Positions 35,301 to 57,571 of a DNA stretch of 64,000 nucleotides are shown in pieces (within the stretch, counting starts at the first letter, position 1; each line of letters starts with the position of its first letter). Source of the stretch: Erpobdella octoculata (lineage: Eukaryota; Annelida; Clitellata; Hirudinida; Erpobdellidae); NCBI GenBank assembly GCA_963978895.1, contig OZ022242.1, forward strand, positions 20,483,629 through 20,547,628, given 5' to 3'. Below the pieces are notes generated by a model that was given only the letters and a program-made list of their open reading frames with translations, was not told the DNA's origin and ran no database searches. Position numbers and translations under genes: made by a program.

Positions 35301-38300
35301 AGAATCAGGAGAGACTTTGGCAGTAAAATTACACATCTTGTATCTAATGGGACAACCGGTGACAGGTATCGGGTAAGTGAATGATTGCGACTTTTTTTTA
35401 TCTGTAATGAACAAAAACAAAAATCAGTTGTGGATGTTTTACAGAGTGCAGTTGGTCTTGGTATTCGCATCATGACGAAAGAGTGGATTACGAAATGTTA
35501 TGAATTGAAAGATGACCCGTTTCTTGATGCCAACGACTCATCTATGGTTAGTTACCGATGATGTGAAAGTTATTAATGTTGTCATTTGATGAAATCTCTT
35601 CTGTGCTGCTGGTGATTATTATTAAATTAAAAATTTCAATTTTCTATACAGCTTCAATACAAGATGAATCCGTTCGCCTGTTCACATTTGAGTTTCTACA
35701 GTTTTTCAAGAGAGGATGCAAGGCACATGGAAGAAATGACAGTTCAAAATGGTTTTTTTATTTATCATTTATATTTATAAATTCTGAAACTGATTATTTA
35801 ATATCCACTGATTTAATCTGCTCAATAGGCGGTAGAGTTGTAGCAGTGGGTTCGCCACTGGCAACTCACCTAGTTGTGAACGAAAGAACTGCTCGATCGC
35901 TACCTACAGATGTCGATCCGAAAGTCTTAATTGTCAAGTCTGAGGTTTGACTCTTATTTTTGTAAATTTTTCAATAGTAATAATGATAACTTTCCAGAGT
36001 TATTTTCTCTAAACGTAAAATAAAATTGTAATTTTTCAATCATGTATAAAATACACCGTATTCCAATTGTATTTTTTCTATCTCCGTTGTGAATAGAGGG
36101 ACCACATTTCACTTCTGTCTTGTTCACACAAAAAAGATTTTGGTTTTATTTTGTCTCATAACAAAAAATAAACTTTGAAATATGCCTTATTGACTTGAAC
36201 TAAAACAGCTTCTTGGGTGACCTTCAAATATGGCGTGTTGTTAAATTGAGCGCAATCGTGAATCCTTTGACACACTTTGCTCCTATTGGTCCAGACTCAC
36301 GCCATCTAAACGCTTGATCCAATGCTTGACTCCTACTAGAGAAGGAGCTACAGGATTCATGATCGTGTTCAATTTAACAACGAGTCTATAGAGTTACCTT
36401 CACTGTTACTAATCAGTATATCTAGAGTCATAACATGCATACATCTTTCTGTGATTCTTAATGCATGTTTCAGTTTGTCATGGAATTTTTGAGCAGCTGT
36501 TGGTAATAGAAAATAACTTCAAAATATAAAAAATAGCACTTATGTACTGATAATTAAAATTAACCATTGCATAACTTAGTCTTACTATTGCCAACCTTTA
36601 TTTTTCACCAGTGGTTTTGGGCCAGCATTCAAATGGAAGCCTGTGCTGATGAGAATCTTTACTTATATGAAGAGGGAGTTGCAACTCCTAACTCTCAACT
36701 AGGCAGGAAAACTCCAGGTACTCCACACTCTAATGGGTCAAACAGTCGCAACACTGGCAGTAAGAGAAAAAGACTGAGAGAGAATCTAGCCCAGCTGGCC
36801 TATGAAGGAGAGTCGGAAGCATCATCAACCAAGCGAACATCGCTGGACATCATTGGCAGGTCTTCCACAAATAAGACTTCGTTGTCATTCCTTGATGCCA
36901 CTGCGGCTGCTGCTGATGTTTCTCTGCCTACCATTGGTCAGTTGAGAGAGTTTTGTTTAATTTGTATTGTTAACTCGCATAGCTAAAACTTTCCTGGAGC
37001 TGTGAAAATATCTTTCTTCTCCACCATCCAGATGACTTTCCTGCAAAGAAAGGAGACATTTCTCAAGCTCCATCTTCAAGTTCTGTCAGCAGTGTCGTCA
37101 TCAAGGAACCACCCAAGCTGACTCCCCGCCAGCAGACAATCATGGAACTTTTGCAAACGGAGAAAAATTATGTTGGAATTTTGCACACAATTGTCAAAGT
37201 TTGTTCTTTGATGAGTTATATTATGATATTTTAATTGATTTTAATATGTTTATATTTTCTTTCTTTATTTGAAATTTTTATATTTTTCTCATTGGTCACA
37301 TATCTATTTTATTTTTATCACTCAAAGTTAGTGTTTGGTTGCTATTGCATTTTGCTTCTATCAGTCATGTTTATTCATAATTTTAACTCCTCTGAAATGT
37401 CAATCCACAGGTGTTCAAGGAAGAAATTGAGCGGCCAGACCAACCTGGGGGTGCCATCTTGGATTCTCAGGATGTCAAGGCAATCTTTGGTGGTATGCCT
37501 CCCATCTACAATCTCCACATCATGATCAGGGACAAACTCCAGGAGGTGGTCTCCAATTGGGAAGCTGATCGTTCAGTTGGAGAGGTCTTCCTTTCTCACG
37601 TAAGCAGTTTCTTATTTCTTCTCTTACTTGACTGATATCTAATGTAAATAGTTTTTCATCTCATCTCTAACTTGACTGATATCTGACACAACATACTGAA
37701 ACATCCAACTGCTTTTTGTCTGTTATCTGCAGTCCTAGTTGAACTTCATGTTCCTTGATAGCATGAATCCATTATGTGACTGGGACTAGTCACAAATATT
37801 AGTGACATAATTGAAATAATTGGAAGTGGCATTGTTGTCATTATTTAAATGTTTTTGTCGAATTCAAGGCTGAAGACTTGATGCGCCACTATCCCAACTT
37901 CATCAACTACTTTGAAAAGAGGAAAGATCTTGTTACTTTGCGAGAAAAAACAAGGCCAAGATTTCATGCTTTCCTCAAGGTCGGTAGTGCTTGGTAACAA
38001 TCAGGGTTGAATTGTTTTTAACCTTTTTAATTAATCGACTCAGGTGTGTCATTCGAAGCCCGAGTGCGGCAGACATTCACTGTCGGAGCTTCTTATAAGG
38101 CCGGTTCAGAGGCTGCCAAGTGTGACACTTCTGCTCAAAGGTACTTTTTATTTTAACACAATTGTATTCATTTATTATTTTATGTTTCTAAAATAAAAAT
38201 TATAAAGAAATATATAGATACAATCCTTCAGACACATGCACATCTACATACATAATTTCCTATGTCGGTATGTATGTTAGCGGCGGCCGCGGTGGTCAGC

Positions 38301-40630
38301 AGTTAATAAAATAAGTGTGTGCACAGGCGTGTAATAAAAGTTATTATGCAATTGCACGATGCCAGTCCCAAGGGTAAAAAAGGTGGCACTGTAATCGCAA
38401 AATATTATATAATGAGATGGGCTAACTCTAGTTTAAACATAAATATTAGTTGCTATATTGATTGGTTCAACCACCACCATCATCATTGTCGAACGGGTTT
38501 TTTAAGCTCGACAATTATTTTGTTGGATTGTGGAAACATTGTATTGTTCAGAGTAGCAGTAAGGTCAGGCTTACTCTGTGTTGTCAGTCTACTAGAGTAG
38601 ATAAAGTGCATTAAGGCATCATTGCTTCTCAACTGCAAATCACAGTACTGTGGTGATTTTCAGTTCAGAAGTGATGATGCCTGGCTTACTGCATGTGTAT
38701 TCTAAATCACTCAGCTACTGTGGTGGTTTGAATATTCATTTGGTGCATAAGAGGTTTAATGCTTGGAAAATATTTATTGATTAATAATATTATATTATAA
38801 TGTAAATCATTTCTATCTGTCTAAAAGACATCCTCAAAAGGACAGAAGAAACAAGCCGTGATTACAAACTCTTACAACAAGCATTGGTGAACCTTGAAGA
38901 TGTCCTGAAGTTAGTAATCTCTTTACTATTTTTTTCTATATTTTTTATTTACCGTTAATTTATTTGTTTCTTCATCCATCAAGGCATATCAATGAGGACA
39001 AGAGAAAAGCAGAAGGTCACATGGTCATGTTTGAAATTGTCGAGGAGATTGAGAACTGTCCAACAGTGAGTAATTGTGATGATAATGACGATGATGACAT
39101 TTCTTAACTTCTCAAATGGTCTATTTGAATTTTATATAATATAATTATATTTTATATAATTGTTAGTTATTTTATTGTTCTAATAATCAACCTAATCTAT
39201 GGCTTTTTAGTTACATACCATATACATACCTGTCCCCTAATTAATTACTATCTGATCTTATGTGTCCTTCAATTAATTGCTCAAATCAAATTCACATAAA
39301 CAAATCTTCATCTTCCAATAGGCCAACCTGTTGTCCGCTCACAGAAATTTCTTCATGAAAGTTGATGCCACGGAAGTGGCTGGAGATCTGGCAGGAAAAG
39401 GAACCCCTGTGACTATTTTTGTATTTTCTGACAGTCTAGAAGTATGTCGATTTTGTGTCATTGAGTTTTTATAATTTTATGTCATTGAGTTTTTATAATT
39501 TTAACTGTTAATACGGTGAATATTAATGTTTTTTATTAATCAAATACTTTACCTTTATATATATAAACTAGTTGAATAATATGTTTTATAAATTTTCTTG
39601 AATATTGAATTTCTAATTGAATTTTCAACATCTTTCTGTAGATATGCAAGAATAATTTCTAATTGAATTTTCAACATCTTTCTGTAGATATGCAAGAATA
39701 ACCTCTAATTGAATTTTAAACATCTTTCTGTAGATATGCAAGAGACGATCGAGACTGATTGGTAGCAGAAATCTTTCAACCATCGCTGCAGGGTCAATGT
39801 CAAACTCTCAGTCGTACGGGAGATCGCAGAAATTCTACAAGCACCTGTCTCTCGTTCAGTTCTCATCCATAAAGAGGGTTGTTGACATCTGTGACCTCAA
39901 CGGTTGGTTGGGATAGCTGTATCATAAATAACATGATTTGGGGAGCACTATGGGTTCAAATGATATCGTGGTTATATGATTTGCAGCTGAAATAACATGA
40001 TCAATGTATTGGATTATTGCAGTTCAATTGTGATTATGATGACGTTTTTGTGATATTTTTCTGTGCCCATGCCTAACTCCTTTAATCATTCATACAGATG
40101 CTGGCACAGGAGTGTTTGCTCTGGTCATCAAGAAACTAAACGAAGACGAGGAACTGTACGCCTTCAGCGTCGGTGGCTCCGGCTTCAGCAGCAACTACAG
40201 TAGCAGTAACCTCAGTAGCACAAGTCTTGTCAATCAGTCTCTCTTTTTGTCGAACGATGTCAAGGAAGACCTGCTGACCTTTCTGAGCAAGGTCATCTGT
40301 ACCAACCAATGCAGGACTGATTACGTGAGAAACGAGTTTATTGTGCCATCTCTTCCTTGTGGTGCTTTATTTTGTTGTAGCTGTCATGGAAGCAGTAGCT
40401 GTTTGGCAGCATTATTAATTTTGTTCATTGTTTTATTAGCTTAATAAATCTTAGTTAATAGATGCATTTAAATAACTCGATTTTTATCAAGTATTTAAAT
40501 ATTTAACTGTTTGTTTCTCCAGGAAACATTACTGGCAGCAGTTGAATCTCATGAGTTGAACATTGATGTTTCGGGTCTAAATGGAAAAGGATCATTTAGC
40601 AAGGCTGCTTCTCTGTATGTATATCTAATT

Positions 40631-40725
<95 letters not shown>

Positions 40726-43354
40726 GCTAGTCACTGATTATGTGACCACACATAATGCTGCTGTAATTTTCATTGTAGTTGCTATTGTCATTGCCGTCAT
40801 CTTGATTATCATCATATTTTTCTCATAACACAGTTTTGGCAAGAAAATGAGCCGGGTGTTCTCCATAAACAAAACTCCGACTGGTATCAAACGGACGGTT
40901 TCGAGTATCGCCCACATGGAGAGTCCCCTCAAAAAAGAAAGCAAAAGATTCGGTTTTGCTACACCTACAAAATACAATCAAAATTCAGCTTCGAGAAACA
41001 CACTAGTAAGAAATGCTGACGTTTACGGTGATATGAAATGCGTTTGCAATCTGTTTTCTCTTTAATAGTAATTTTTTTCCCTGGCTAGGTTGACGGAGAG
41101 AAATACTCCGATCTTGTGGACAAAGTGAGCATTGGAACTCCCTCGATGCAGAGAAGAAGGGAGACTTTGGCTGTAAGTAGCATTATCAGGATGTTATCAT
41201 CATTCTTATCCATATATATATTGTATATATATATATATTGTGCTAAGGTACGTGCGTATAAATAGATGGCAGCCTTCTAGCATTCTTGATAAACAACATG
41301 AAATGCACAACACTTGCTCTGCGTTTATGGTTGACTGAATTACTTCTCCAGTAAATTATAAACGTTAATATTTTTATTCTTTATGTTATTTAGACAAAAA
41401 ATTCTTTGTTACTATGATAAATCTCTGTTGTTTTTGACAACAGCGAAAAAAGAGAGACTACTAAGATATGTCGCACGCGCTGTTCAATTAATGCCACCCA
41501 TGTCCGATTTCTTTACTACATTTTAATAATCTGTCTTCATTGTCGGACTAAAATATCGTTATTTTTGGTTTACTTTCACTGCACTGTCGATTGACATCTA
41601 AATATGCCATCTCAATTGATTCTGTATCTATTAACATTGCAATATAACATTAACTTGCAAAAATCTCAGGAGCTATGAGAGAGAGTAAGAGCATGTGTGT
41701 GAGAGAAAGACAGAGAGAAAGAGAGAGAGAGAGAGAGCAACAGAAAAAAATGGAGAGAGAAGGAGAAAGAAACATGCATTTCACGAGCGGAGAGAAGAGA
41801 AACACAAACAGAAGAAAGAAAGGAAGAGAAAGGACAAAAAAAAACTAAAGGGATAATAGAGAGAGAATTATAGCGAGAGAAACATAAAAAAGAAGTAGGG
41901 TTAGAGAGACAGATGCTCTGTGCGTGTGATGCTAGTTACTATTATTTGCTTGTATGATTGTTATTGCTGATGAAAATTTTGTATTCAAATAACCTTTTTA
42001 TTTTTTTTCATCAGAGTATAACTTTCCTAGAAAATATGGACTTCACACAGTCCAATAACACTCCACAGGTTCATATAGTTACAATAGAACGTCCATTATC
42101 CGCACTAATCAGGGATTAAAGCAGTCAGGATAAAAAAAATCTGTATAATTGGAAATAAAAAAAAATTATTTATCATTACCACTTTTTATTTAATCCTTTC
42201 ATTTTTGTAAAATTTCTGTCATCCAATCGAACTAAAACTTAGCACATACACTTCTTGTTGGGACATGATGCATTCAATTCAATTTAAATGTGAAAAAGTG
42301 ACATTGTATATAATTTAAGCAAAAACTTTATTTCACTGTCACATTTTTGAGTATAACTTCTGATACCTAGGCTACATTCTTTGCATACTATATAATTTTT
42401 ATGTCAACACAAATTTATTTTTTTTTTAATAAATTTAATTGTAGATCTTTTTTAAATCCTTTATATTATTTTCGATTGTCTTCCCGTCTGTCTGTCTGTC
42501 ACAAACTTTGAGTCTCAAAATTAACTCACTTCTCGTTATCCGATCGAGCTGAAATTTGGCACATCGACTTGGGCTGCGAGACAATTGAATCTATCAAAAT
42601 TTCAGTTTGATCGGATATTGTATAATTAAGTTTTTCAAAAAACACCAAATTTTAACGGATTTTTAATTTTTGAATTTGGCTCTGGGCTGTAAAAGGAATT
42701 AGTAATTAAAAATCTAGGATCGTATATAAAGGATTTATAATAAAAACTTTGTTTTTATGGGTTAGTTTTTTTAAAATTAGTAGTCATTTTTTGAACTGTC
42801 AACATACAAATCATTGATACTTATGACAGGCATGAGTTGTATTGAGTCTAATTTTTTGTAGGTATGTACAATTTGCATGCATATTAATGTCTGTACATCA
42901 TTATACGATTTAGTAATTTTCTTTTTCAAAATCTTATTTTTGATGTATAATGAATAATCAGATGTTTGAATCATCAAGGTTCGGATAATGGAGGTTCTAC
43001 TGTATTTGCTTATTTAGTTGTAATTTAAGCTTTTTTCTTTTTAATGTACAACTCCAATTGGTTGATCTTCTATAAATTATTTGAAAAAAGAACCAATCAG
43101 ATGGGAAGTTTCTAACGCCTCTGCCAATCAAAAACAACCGTGCCAGTAGATACATGACAACACCCGTCAAGATGGGCATGAATTTTCCATCAACACAGTC
43201 ACTCGACATTGTACGTTTTTATGATAAGCATAAATTTTTTATTCTTTTATTTGTTTTAAAATATGAGTTACTCTTTTAAATTTGTTTCTCTTCTCCACAG
43301 GACTTCATTGACAGCCCTGGATGTTCGACCCCATTGAGACATAATCGATGTTGA
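29315..43354 (+). CDS. Ect2: Ect2 RhoGEF (BRCT-DH-PH), 24 exons
   Basis: Ect2 activates RhoA at the spindle midzone for cytokinesis. Exons: 29315-29354, 29556-29620, 30142-30312, 30424-30513, 35265-35372, 35445-35546, 35652-35751, 35829-35944, 36612-36936, 37032-37198, 37411-37599, 37869-37979, 38044-38140, 38828-38909, 38984-39065, 39322-39441, 39734-39902, 40098-40324, 40523-40614, 40834-41005, 41089-41172, 42015-42068, 43091-43210, 43301-43354. All join in phase (978 aa; vertebrate forms about 880-915). Residues 20-265 hold three BRCT-like units (CRILGPPVIIKC; MGGRIRRDFGSKITHLVSNG; WFWASIQMEA). A basic KRKRLRENLAQL linker follows (about 317). The DH domain (about 405-610) has QTIMELLQTEKNYV, PECGRHSLSELLIRPVQRLP and HINEDKRKAE; a PH domain follows to about 800. 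The C-terminus is basic and Ser/Thr-rich (TPTKY, TPVKMG), likely a CDK and phospholipid-control region. Exon 23 has a weak acceptor and is the least certain. The start is the first in-frame ATG. Confidence 0.93.
30671..31004 (-). mobile_element. Helitron-like family C copy in Ect2 intron 4
   Basis: Inverted match to 14765-15080, including 'agtatacacgacatttcttg', 'cgattgcagcgccacttctt', 'cacgcctgcgcgcaataaat' and 'cagtgagtgagtgagtgagt'. Its 75-codon frame is not a gene. Confidence 0.65.
31005..31800. other. Ect2 intron 4, no further gene
   Basis: Intronic sequence. About 31180-31280 ('gggccaggcctgcagtcaag' and 'gactgggctctaag') resembles the GGGCCGGGCC-rich block of the 54-56 kb Helitrons and is probably a relic of that family. 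Nothing else is supported. Confidence 0.4.
31807..35163 (-). mobile_element. Full-length-looking RTE-like non-LTR retrotransposon
   Basis: About 3.36 kb antisense in Ect2 intron 4. The 3' end is at the left and carries a (GAT)n tail (31812-31840), as in several RTE-related clades. The 5' leader (35040-35160) contains a run similar to 'ttacccggatgcccttcctg' on the plus strand. Flanking 'agatgat' on both sides may be the target duplication, although the microsatellite tail makes this ambiguous. The single long ORF is intact, so the copy is young and may be mobile. Antisense orientation avoids premature termination of Ect2 transcripts. Confidence 0.85.
31872..35039 (-). CDS. RTE-like ORF: APE endonuclease, RT and PHD-like finger
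   Basis: An intact 1055-codon polyprotein from an ATG (35039) to its stop. Residues about 48-290 are an apurinic-type endonuclease: GSVNVGTMRGR, CLQETGW (78-84), LLSIYAPQVG, CGDFNGHVG (183-191) and a C-terminal HKLL (279). It nicks target DNA. Residues about 510-780 are the reverse transcriptase: GPSGVVADML, FVDLEKAFDRVP (649-660), GVHQGSVLSPLLF (707-719) and catalytic YADD (740-743). Residues 797-840 form a C4HC3 zinc-binding pattern (C797, C800, C811, C814, H819, C822, C837, C840) like a PHD finger, inserted between RT and the C-terminal domain. The tail has LVYGTETW and RLRWFGHLERK, usual for this group. The exact clade is not settled. No frameshift or stop is seen. Confidence 0.9.
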   Translation of the reverse strand: MGYKTKNSMPARTSPGQTRSALPFLGLDGSEKFAMGLKKNLEGSSVCLRIGSVNVGTMRGRDGEVADMAARRCLDFCCLQETGWKGEGARKLGEYKFFWMGSEKGIHGVGMLVADRWVEKVLEVKRVSERLLLLRVIVGKSVLNLLSIYAPQVGRPMEEKEEFLAMMVKVVSDINVDENLLICGDFNGHVGTGIDGFEGVHGGCGFGKRNLEGEMILEFADSLNLAVANTWFKKEDNKLITYESGGCRTVVDYILVRKSERKFIRDVKIIRSEACIPQHKLLICVMELNERVKKCNVKFVERCKVWKLKETETECIFKERVQAKAAVVMNGLGDVEKIWNDLKQCLLEEAVAVCGVTKGISRHKETWWWNEEVAALVKEKRRLFNLLKCQQHGKNLATKESYNQAKRMAKKAIFNAKNAVRKTFCEDLDREDRKGNVFRVAKQLMRKNRDVVGANCVKDHEGKVVAEDSRLLEVWRAHYDRISNEEFTWDANGLTHVSPVCGPSEKLTTLEVSNAIHKMKRNKAAGPSGVVADMLKAAGAVGIVWMTEVCNAVVKDGKTPVDWNKSWMVNVYKGKGDALACGSYRGIKLLEHAMKVLERVIEKRVRKIVKIDGMQFGFMMGKCTTDAIFIVRQLQEKYLAKNKDLWMAFVDLEKAFDRVPREIVWWALRCLGVDEWLVSVIRTMYDDAATVVRVNGKESDAFSVKVGVHQGSVLSPLLFIIVLEALSRELRVGLPMELLYADDLVLLAETEDSLLEKLRIWKIGMEAKGLRVNASKTKIMKCRAGMGQVKKSGKWPCSVCRKGVGSNSICCVDCKSWVHKRCSGILGSLKDLVGFRCKSCVAGGSVQEELLGEVEVEPGVKVECVTRFCYLGDTLGAGGGVDEAVRARVRSAWAKFKELSPILTTRGASFHVKGKVYRACVQSVLVYGTETWSMKVENLRSLERAERMMVRWMCGVSLNDRARSVDLYSLLNVPCVADVVRRGRLRWFGHLERKSADDWVSAIRDVDVVGVKSKGRSRKTWWECVKKDMDELGLKRQSALDRDLWRGLIWKNVQP
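36237..36381. mobile_element. Short TIR element (MITE) in Ect2 intron 8
   Basis: About 145 bp bounded by imperfect inverted repeats of about 27 bp: left 'gttgttaaattgagcgcaat', right (inverted) 'gttgttaaattgaacacgat'. No coding capacity and no second copy in the window. Confidence 0.7.
38262..38428 (+). mobile_element. Helitron-like family C variant in Ect2 intron 13
   Basis: Same order as 15250-15472: 'tatgtatgttagc', 'ggcggccgc', 'gtcagcagttaataaa', 'gcacaggcgtgtaataaa', 'aaggtggcactgtaatcgca' and 'gggctaactctagt'. It ends in CTAGT then T. Confidence 0.65.
39611..39745 (+). repeat. 46-bp tandem triplication covering the exon 17 acceptor
   Basis: Three units of 46 bp begin at 39611, 39657 and 39703. 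Each contains the branch/pyrimidine region, the acceptor 'tctttctgtag' and the first coding bases 'atatgcaag'. Splice sites fall just before 39642, 39688 and 39734. Only the last opens into exon 17; the two upstream sites would meet an in-frame TAA within 6 codons (reading ICKNNF-stop and ICKNNL-stop). This is decoy or poison 3' splice-site architecture made by tandem duplication. Confidence 0.9.
40632..40726. repeat. (ATT)n microsatellite after Ect2 exon 19
   Basis: About 95 bp of ATT repeat starting only about 17 bases past the exon 19 donor (gtatgtat). Frames through it are not genes. Confidence 0.97.
41660..41900. repeat. GA-rich tract in Ect2 intron 21
   Basis: GAGA/GAAA-rich purine tract of about 240 bp with no coding sense. 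It may form unusual DNA structure or bind GAGA-type factors; neither is shown. Confidence 0.8.
42082..43003. mobile_element. Tigger/pogo-like TIR element filling Ect2 intron 22
   Basis: The ends are inverted repeats: left 'acaatagaacgtccattatc', right (inverted) 'acagtagaacctccattatc', flanked by TA. That wording is the pogo/Tigger terminal signature. The interior is non-coding and includes a family E segment (42520-42740). It starts 13 bp past the exon 22 donor and makes up about nine tenths of the intron. Confidence 0.8.
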
Positions 43355-43634
43355 AGTTTTATGGGTCTTGATCTTTTTTTATATGAAATGCATGCTTGTT
43401 CAGTGATTAATTAATTAACTGAGCGTTTGATTGGCTGGTTGACTGTTACTTACTTTTTCCTGAGCTGAATCATATCATCGACATTGGTTTCTGCTGTTGT
43501 ACCTCATGCTGCGTGTGCTGCTAATAGAATTGTAGCTGTAAATATTTTTATTCTTTTTTTTATTTATTTTTGCCCTATTTTTTTCTAATTTACTTTAAAT
43601 GTTTTTTTATGTCCCTTGTGAAAAGACTGAATTG

Positions 43635-43640
43635 AATAAA
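43635..43640 (+). terminator. Ect2 polyadenylation signal
   Basis: AATAAA about 280 bp after the Ect2 stop codon, followed by 'cctttagctttaag'. Confidence 0.7.
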
Positions 43641-44231
43641 CCTTTAGCTTTAAGATTGAAAAAAGTATTTTTTTCTAATGTCAAACACATTTCTCAATTT
43701 GTTCTCTTGTTCACAGACAAACAGTAAGTGTTCTTGTCTTGAAGTCAAAGCATTGTTCTATAAGTTTTTAACATTTCGGCTTGTATCTTTTTTAAACACA
43801 TCAGTGTATTTAATGTATTGGAGGTAAGCGGGTTAAATTCTTCAGAAAAAAAATATGCCCTTTGTGAAATCTTAAAAAATATAATTACTATATAATGCTT
43901 TTGATTTTCAATGGAACTTGACTTTGTAGGCATCAAAAATGCTGCAATAATCTCTACTGATACAGTGCGCTCTTCTCCCAATAAAAAAATTAAGAAATTT
44001 AAAGACTTAACAAATCAGCTTAGAAGTTATTAACAGAAAAAGATAAAGGGTGTCTAGGTGGCAGATTAACACAGCAGTGCACAGAAAGCTGAACTAAGTT
44101 TATGTATAAAACAAGTGAAAGTTAATTTTAAAAATTAAGAAGATGTTTTTAAGGTAACTGAAAATTTCATAGCGACATCGAATCGTAATAATATTACCCC
44201 AGTGAATAGTAAACAAAAGATGCTTCCTAAC
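43641..44231. other. No gene recognised
   Basis: Convergent spacer between Ect2 and the minus-strand TGF-beta-like gene. No exon with cystine-knot motifs was found on the minus strand. Confidence 0.4.
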
Positions 44232-44335
44232 TAGTATAAAAGCTGGTTAAATTTGACTTGCAAGATTTGCATACAGAGAAAGACACACAAACAGAGATTG
44301 TAACCTAAATAAAAGTTTGTAATAAGAGCTTGTGA
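44232..44335 (+). repeat. Dispersed repeat family D, copy 3
   Basis: It contains 'acttgcaagatttgcataca', 'gaaagacacacaaacagaga' and 'ttgtaacctaaataaaagtt', matching 7840-7935. Confidence 0.65.
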
Positions 44336-45397
44336 AAAATTGAAAATGCATGACATATTTTATTTCTAATGTGCCTTCTTAAATAAAAATAACTTTGGTT
44401 TTTTTCTGTATGAAACTAAAGCATGGATAAAAGTAAAATGATTAATATTGCTGCAGAAAGTCTGCTTCAATACCTGCAACTCTACTGTCTGAAGTTGTGG
44501 ATACGAACTACCATTATTTATTTATTATTATTAGTTATTGATATCTCAAACATTTACAAGCTTTCTAGGAGTAGCTAGGAGTTTTACTGCAAGTTGATAT
44601 TGTCAGTACTAATACACAAATAAAAACAGTTCAGTTATTTATTATATCCGATATAGATCATCGTTTATATTAACAACATAACAATAGACCCTGACAATAA
44701 CAACCCAAATTTTTGTAAGTGATCACCCCCTCAAATTTGTTTGCAGGGCACCCTCCCCTGATAAGTCAAATGACATAAGCAGTTTGAACATCAAATGTAG
44801 TTTAAGCTAATGAACAAACTAAGTCTGATTAAATTGTGACTAAAGCTATATAATATGACTAACCAATCATTATATCAGCTTAAAAAGAAAGAATCAAGTA
44901 CTAACAATACCATACAAAAATTGAACGTATATAGTTTTACTAAATTACCAAGATAATTTTAATACTAGTATGTAGTCGGTAAAATCAAGTTGTACTGTCG
45001 TGTCATTCGAAAACATGCAGAGAAGACAAAAAGGTGAAACAATACTGTACCAGCTCTAATAAAAATAACTTGGAAAATAAAGAAAGAGAATACTCTGTCA
45101 AAATCTCAATAAAAGTTTAGTTAAAAAAATCGCTCTCTTGCAAATACAGTCGTCATGTGGCCGACAAGAATGAAAACAAACGGTAACAAAAACAATTATC
45201 TAAGCAACGTAACAAAGACACAGGATATCAACAATGACAATCAGTTAAGAGTAGCAGTACCAAGTTACGAGTAATAATAACAGCATGAATGCCCATTATC
45301 AGCTGACAACATTACCTTCTTGCCTCTTTCAGTCTCCACTTTCTCTCTTTTGTCCATAGAGGCCGACCTTAGATATGTCTACTTGTTTTAAGCTCAC
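44336..45397. other. No exon found where the TGF-beta mature domain would be expected
   Basis: I read the minus strand here for the cysteine-knot core (paired Cys, WxxWIxAP, CxCx end) and did not see it. The sequence is AT-rich with short frames. A small exon with unusual sequence could still be missed. Confidence 0.4.
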
Positions 45398-57571
<12,174 letters not shown>

